This document shows, piece by piece, positions 61,901-64,000 of a DNA stretch of 64,000 bases. Below the pieces are notes generated by a model that was given only the letters and a program-made list of their open reading frames with translations, did not search any database and was not told where the DNA came from. Position numbers and translations under genes: made by a program. Numbering within the stretch: the first letter of the stretch is position 1; each line of letters begins with the position of its first letter. Source of the DNA: Bisbaumannia pacifica (GTDB lineage: Bacteria > Pseudomonadota > Gammaproteobacteria > Pseudomonadales > Halomonadaceae); assembly GCF_007989625.1 (NCBI RefSeq), contig NZ_BJUK01000002.1:1-64000 (forward strand). The letters are read 5' to 3'.

Positions 61901-62476
61901 TCAGGAGTCGGCAGATAGGTGGAGGGCCAGCGCCGTCGCCAGCTGGTCGGCCACGGCGTCCCAGCTCGCGCCGAGGGCTCGCACCAGGGCCGGGTAGCCA
62001 TCATCGGCCAGGGGGCGTTCGGCGTGGAAGCGCCCCCGGGCCAGCGGCTGGCCCGCTGCGTCTTCCAGGCGCCAACGGCCATCGGCGATGGCCATTCCAT
62101 CATAGCGTCCCTCGAAGCGCTCCACCGTCAGCAGCAGGCGTGGCGCCGAGGCATCGCCGCCCTGGGCCAGGGCCACCTGGGTTCGGGGGAGGCGTTCGGC
62201 GAGGCGGTCGCGTAGCCCCCGGGCCAGGTGCGGGCCCGGGGCCTCGATCCAGCGATGCTCGCGGGCCTGGTGGCGACTGATATCGTCGAGCTGCAGGACG
62301 ATGCCCTCCTGATTGAGGTACTCCACCAGCTGCAAAGGGGCGATCAGTAGTCGGGTCTCCCCGGCGGTCGTTGTCGGCTCGGGGCCGGGCAACGCATAGC
62401 GCTGGGTCGGGGCGCCGCCGCTGGCGCAGCCGGCCAGCAGGACGAACAGCAGCAGGGGCAGTAGCAGGTGTCGCAT
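61901..62476 (-). CDS. pqiC: PqiC-like outer membrane lipoprotein (ABC-type auxiliary, DUF330)
   Basis: A 191-residue lipoprotein: signal LLLPLLLFVLLAGCASGG with lipobox LAGC. The mature domain belongs to the PqiC/YmbA (ABC_trans_aux) group, with QRYALPGPEPTT at the N-terminus, LLIAPLQLVEYLNQEGIVLQ and LLLTVERFEGRYDGMAIADG. In E. coli PqiC forms a ring that docks the PqiB tube at the outer membrane for lipid transport. It starts 12 bp after the pqiB stop. Confidence 0.85.
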   Translation of the reverse strand: MRHLLLPLLLFVLLAGCASGGAPTQRYALPGPEPTTTAGETRLLIAPLQLVEYLNQEGIVLQLDDISRHQAREHRWIEAPGPHLARGLRDRLAERLPRTQVALAQGGDASAPRLLLTVERFEGRYDGMAIADGRWRLEDAAGQPLARGRFHAERPLADDGYPALVRALGASWDAVADQLATALALHLSADS

Positions 62477-62488
62477 AAGACCTCCTTG

Positions 62489-64000
62489 TCAGGGCCTGGG
62501 GGCGCGGGGTTGGGGATCGCCATCGTTGCCGCGGTCGAAGAGCAGCGCCCGGGGATCCTCGTCCAGGGTACGAATCACCGGCTGCATATCGCGCATCAGC
62601 CGCTCAAAGCGCTCCAGGGTGCGCAGCAGCTCCTGGTAGCCCTCGCCCTGGGGCGAGACACCCTCGAGGGTCTGCTGTAGGCCCTCTAGGGCGCGATTGA
62701 CGTTGCCCGGCAGGGCCTGGGTCTCGGGGCTGTCGACCAGGGCGCCGACCCGCTCGGTGAGTTCGCGGACCTCCGCCACCAGCGCTTCGGTGCCGGCCAG
62801 GTTCGTGGCCAAGCCGTCGAGAATGGGTTCCACCTCCAGGGCGTTGAGCTTGTCGAGTAGGCTCGAGACCTTCTGCTCGATCTGTGCCAGGCCCCCCGAG
62901 ATGGTGGGAAAGACCTGGCGTGACTCGAACTCCTCAACCGCATAGGGCTCGCCGTCTTGGTGGAAGTTGATATCCACGAAGAGCGCGCCGGTCAGCAGGT
63001 TGCCGGCCTTGAGGGTGGCTCGCAGGCCGAGGCCGAAGAGTCGCTCGAAGCGCTGGCGCCACTCCTCCAGGTCGAGCTCGCCCTCCAGGCCCAGGCGCTG
63101 GGGCTCGATACGGATCAGCACCGGGATGGCGAAGCCCTGGCGCCCCTCGGGCTGGGGGGCGCTGAAACGCCAGGGCACCGCGGCCACGGTGCCGATACGC
63201 ACCCCGCGAAATTCCACCGGGGCGCCTCGGGAGAGGCCACGCACGGTGTCATCCACCAGCAGCACATACTCCAGGTAGCGATTGAAGGTGCCCTGGCGGG
63301 CGTGCTCCTCGTCCGGGTAAAGGATAAAGGAGGCATCCTCGCCGACCGCATGGCCCAGGGGCAGGTCCTCGAGCACGCCGAAGGTGACGCCGCCACCGAG
63401 CAGTGACTCCAAGGAGGCGACGTTGACGCGGAAGCCCTCCGAGTCGAGGCGCAAATCGACGCCGCTGGCGGCCCAGAAGCGGGTGCTGTCGGTGACTAGG
63501 CTATCGTAGGGGCTCTCGATAAATAGGCGATGGCGCATGCGGCGTGCCTCGGGATCGAACTCGGCGCTCTCCACCCGGCCCACGGTGTAGCCCTGGTAGG
63601 TGACCGGGTCGCCGATACGCAGGGAGTTGCCGAGCTGGCTGATCAGGGTGATGCGCAGACCCTCGGCATCGGCGGGCGACGCCGGGGGCAGGTCGAGAAC
63701 CCGGAAGTGGCGCTGGGCGACATCGCTGCTGCCGGGCTGCAGCTGCAGGTAGGCCCCGGATAGCACCGTATTCAGCCCGCTGATGCCCTCGCGGCCGATG
63801 CGTGGCTTGACCACCCAGAAGCGGGTGTCCTCCACCAGCATGCGCTCGCTGCCGGGGGAAAGGCGAGCGGTAATCTCGGCATGGCTCAGGTCGTCGGAGA
63901 GCTCGACCCGATCGACCCGGCCGATATCCACGTTGCGGGTCTTGATCAGGGTGCCGGCCTCAATGCCCTCGGCATTGGGGATTTCAAGGGTGATCTGGGG
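62489..64000 (-). CDS. pqiB: PqiB-like MCE/MlaD-domain protein, partial (5' end outside window)
   Basis: The last 503 residues of a protein that runs off the right edge; the frame is open to base 64000 (PQITLEIPNAEGIEAGTLIK). At least two and probably three MCE (MlaD) domains can be seen, each with the type of signature in RIGDPVTYQGYTVGRVESAE and LSRGAPVEFRGVRIGTVAAV. A long C-terminal helical/coiled-coil part follows (LAQIEQKVSSLLDKLNALEV). PqiB makes a needle-like tunnel across the periplasm for lipid trafficking. It is partnered with pqiC downstream; pqiA is expected upstream beyond the window. Confidence 0.88.
   Translation of the reverse strand, partial: PQITLEIPNAEGIEAGTLIKTRNVDIGRVDRVELSDDLSHAEITARLSPGSERMLVEDTRFWVVKPRIGREGISGLNTVLSGAYLQLQPGSSDVAQRHFRVLDLPPASPADAEGLRITLISQLGNSLRIGDPVTYQGYTVGRVESAEFDPEARRMRHRLFIESPYDSLVTDSTRFWAASGVDLRLDSEGFRVNVASLESLLGGGVTFGVLEDLPLGHAVGEDASFILYPDEEHARQGTFNRYLEYVLLVDDTVRGLSRGAPVEFRGVRIGTVAAVPWRFSAPQPEGRQGFAIPVLIRIEPQRLGLEGELDLEEWRQRFERLFGLGLRATLKAGNLLTGALFVDINFHQDGEPYAVEEFESRQVFPTISGGLAQIEQKVSSLLDKLNALEVEPILDGLATNLAGTEALVAEVRELTERVGALVDSPETQALPGNVNRALEGLQQTLEGVSPQGEGYQELLRTLERFERLMRDMQPVIRTLDEDPRALLFDRGNDGDPQPRAPRP

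Overview
The window is a high-GC chromosomal segment of a gammaproteobacterium. Gene content, codon use and repeats fit the Halomonadaceae (Halomonas and relatives): two TRAP uptake systems, an NhaC antiporter, short palindromic intergenic repeats, and single-copy core genes (pyrC, rhlE, trmJ, pqiBC). The genus is an inference. No rRNA, tRNA, CRISPR array or transposase gene was seen.

Layout. (1) 0.06-5.5 kb: a 2-oxoadipate dioxygenase/decarboxylase (HglS), a LysR regulator and a TAXI-type TRAP transporter. The binding protein of this transporter appears to be a natural circular permutant, and the 5' end of the permease gene lies at an A9 tract. (2) 5.8-14.3 kb: an AraC regulator, a DctPQM TRAP transporter, and an operon with two histone-deacetylase-fold amidohydrolases, RidA, an ornithine-cyclodeaminase-family enzyme and a branched-chain-type aminotransferase. 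It looks like a pathway for taking up and breaking down an N-acylated amine or amino acid. (3) 14.4-19.3 kb: a DUF4105 protein, a strong CsrB/RsmZ-like sRNA candidate on the minus strand, a MITE-like repeat, a HisC-like aminotransferase, TrmJ, and a MntA/HepT toxin-antitoxin pair. (4) 18.7-26.3 kb: a phosphonate-type ABC importer (phnDCEE plus a histidine phosphatase) behind a sigma-54 promoter, with a sigma-54 response regulator and sensor kinase encoded directly upstream. (5) 26.3-30.0 kb: a LuxR regulator, a third HDAC-like enzyme and an NhaC-family antiporter. (6) 30.1-45.6 kb: a surface polysaccharide (O-antigen) locus preceded by an RfaH-type ops site. It holds rfbBA, a WecF-like transferase, a sugar formyltransferase, WecE, Wzx, two GT2 enzymes, a UDP-sugar reductase, an initiating transferase, ugd, a ligase/polymerase and WbpM. 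The part from about 32.4 to 38.7 kb is clearly AT-richer than the rest, which suggests transfer. (7) 45.9-64 kb: mostly housekeeping and accessory genes: a DUF523/DUF1722 protein, an RND efflux pair, a small protein behind a putative Fur box, an Aer-like chemoreceptor, pyrC, two exporters, rhlE, and pqiBC running off the right edge.

How it works together. RfbA and RfbB should make dTDP-4-keto-6-deoxyglucose. WecE would aminate it, the formyltransferase would formylate it, and the WecF-like enzyme would transfer the product, so 4-formamido-4,6-dideoxygalactose is the expected sugar. WbpM plus the reductase and the monotopic transferase should prime the chain with QuiNAc or FucNAc phosphate. 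The most unusual observations are the permuted TAXI protein, the CsrB-like sRNA, the sigma-54 phn unit, the deacetylase/RidA/cyclodeaminase cluster, and a REP palindrome translated in frame inside rfbB.
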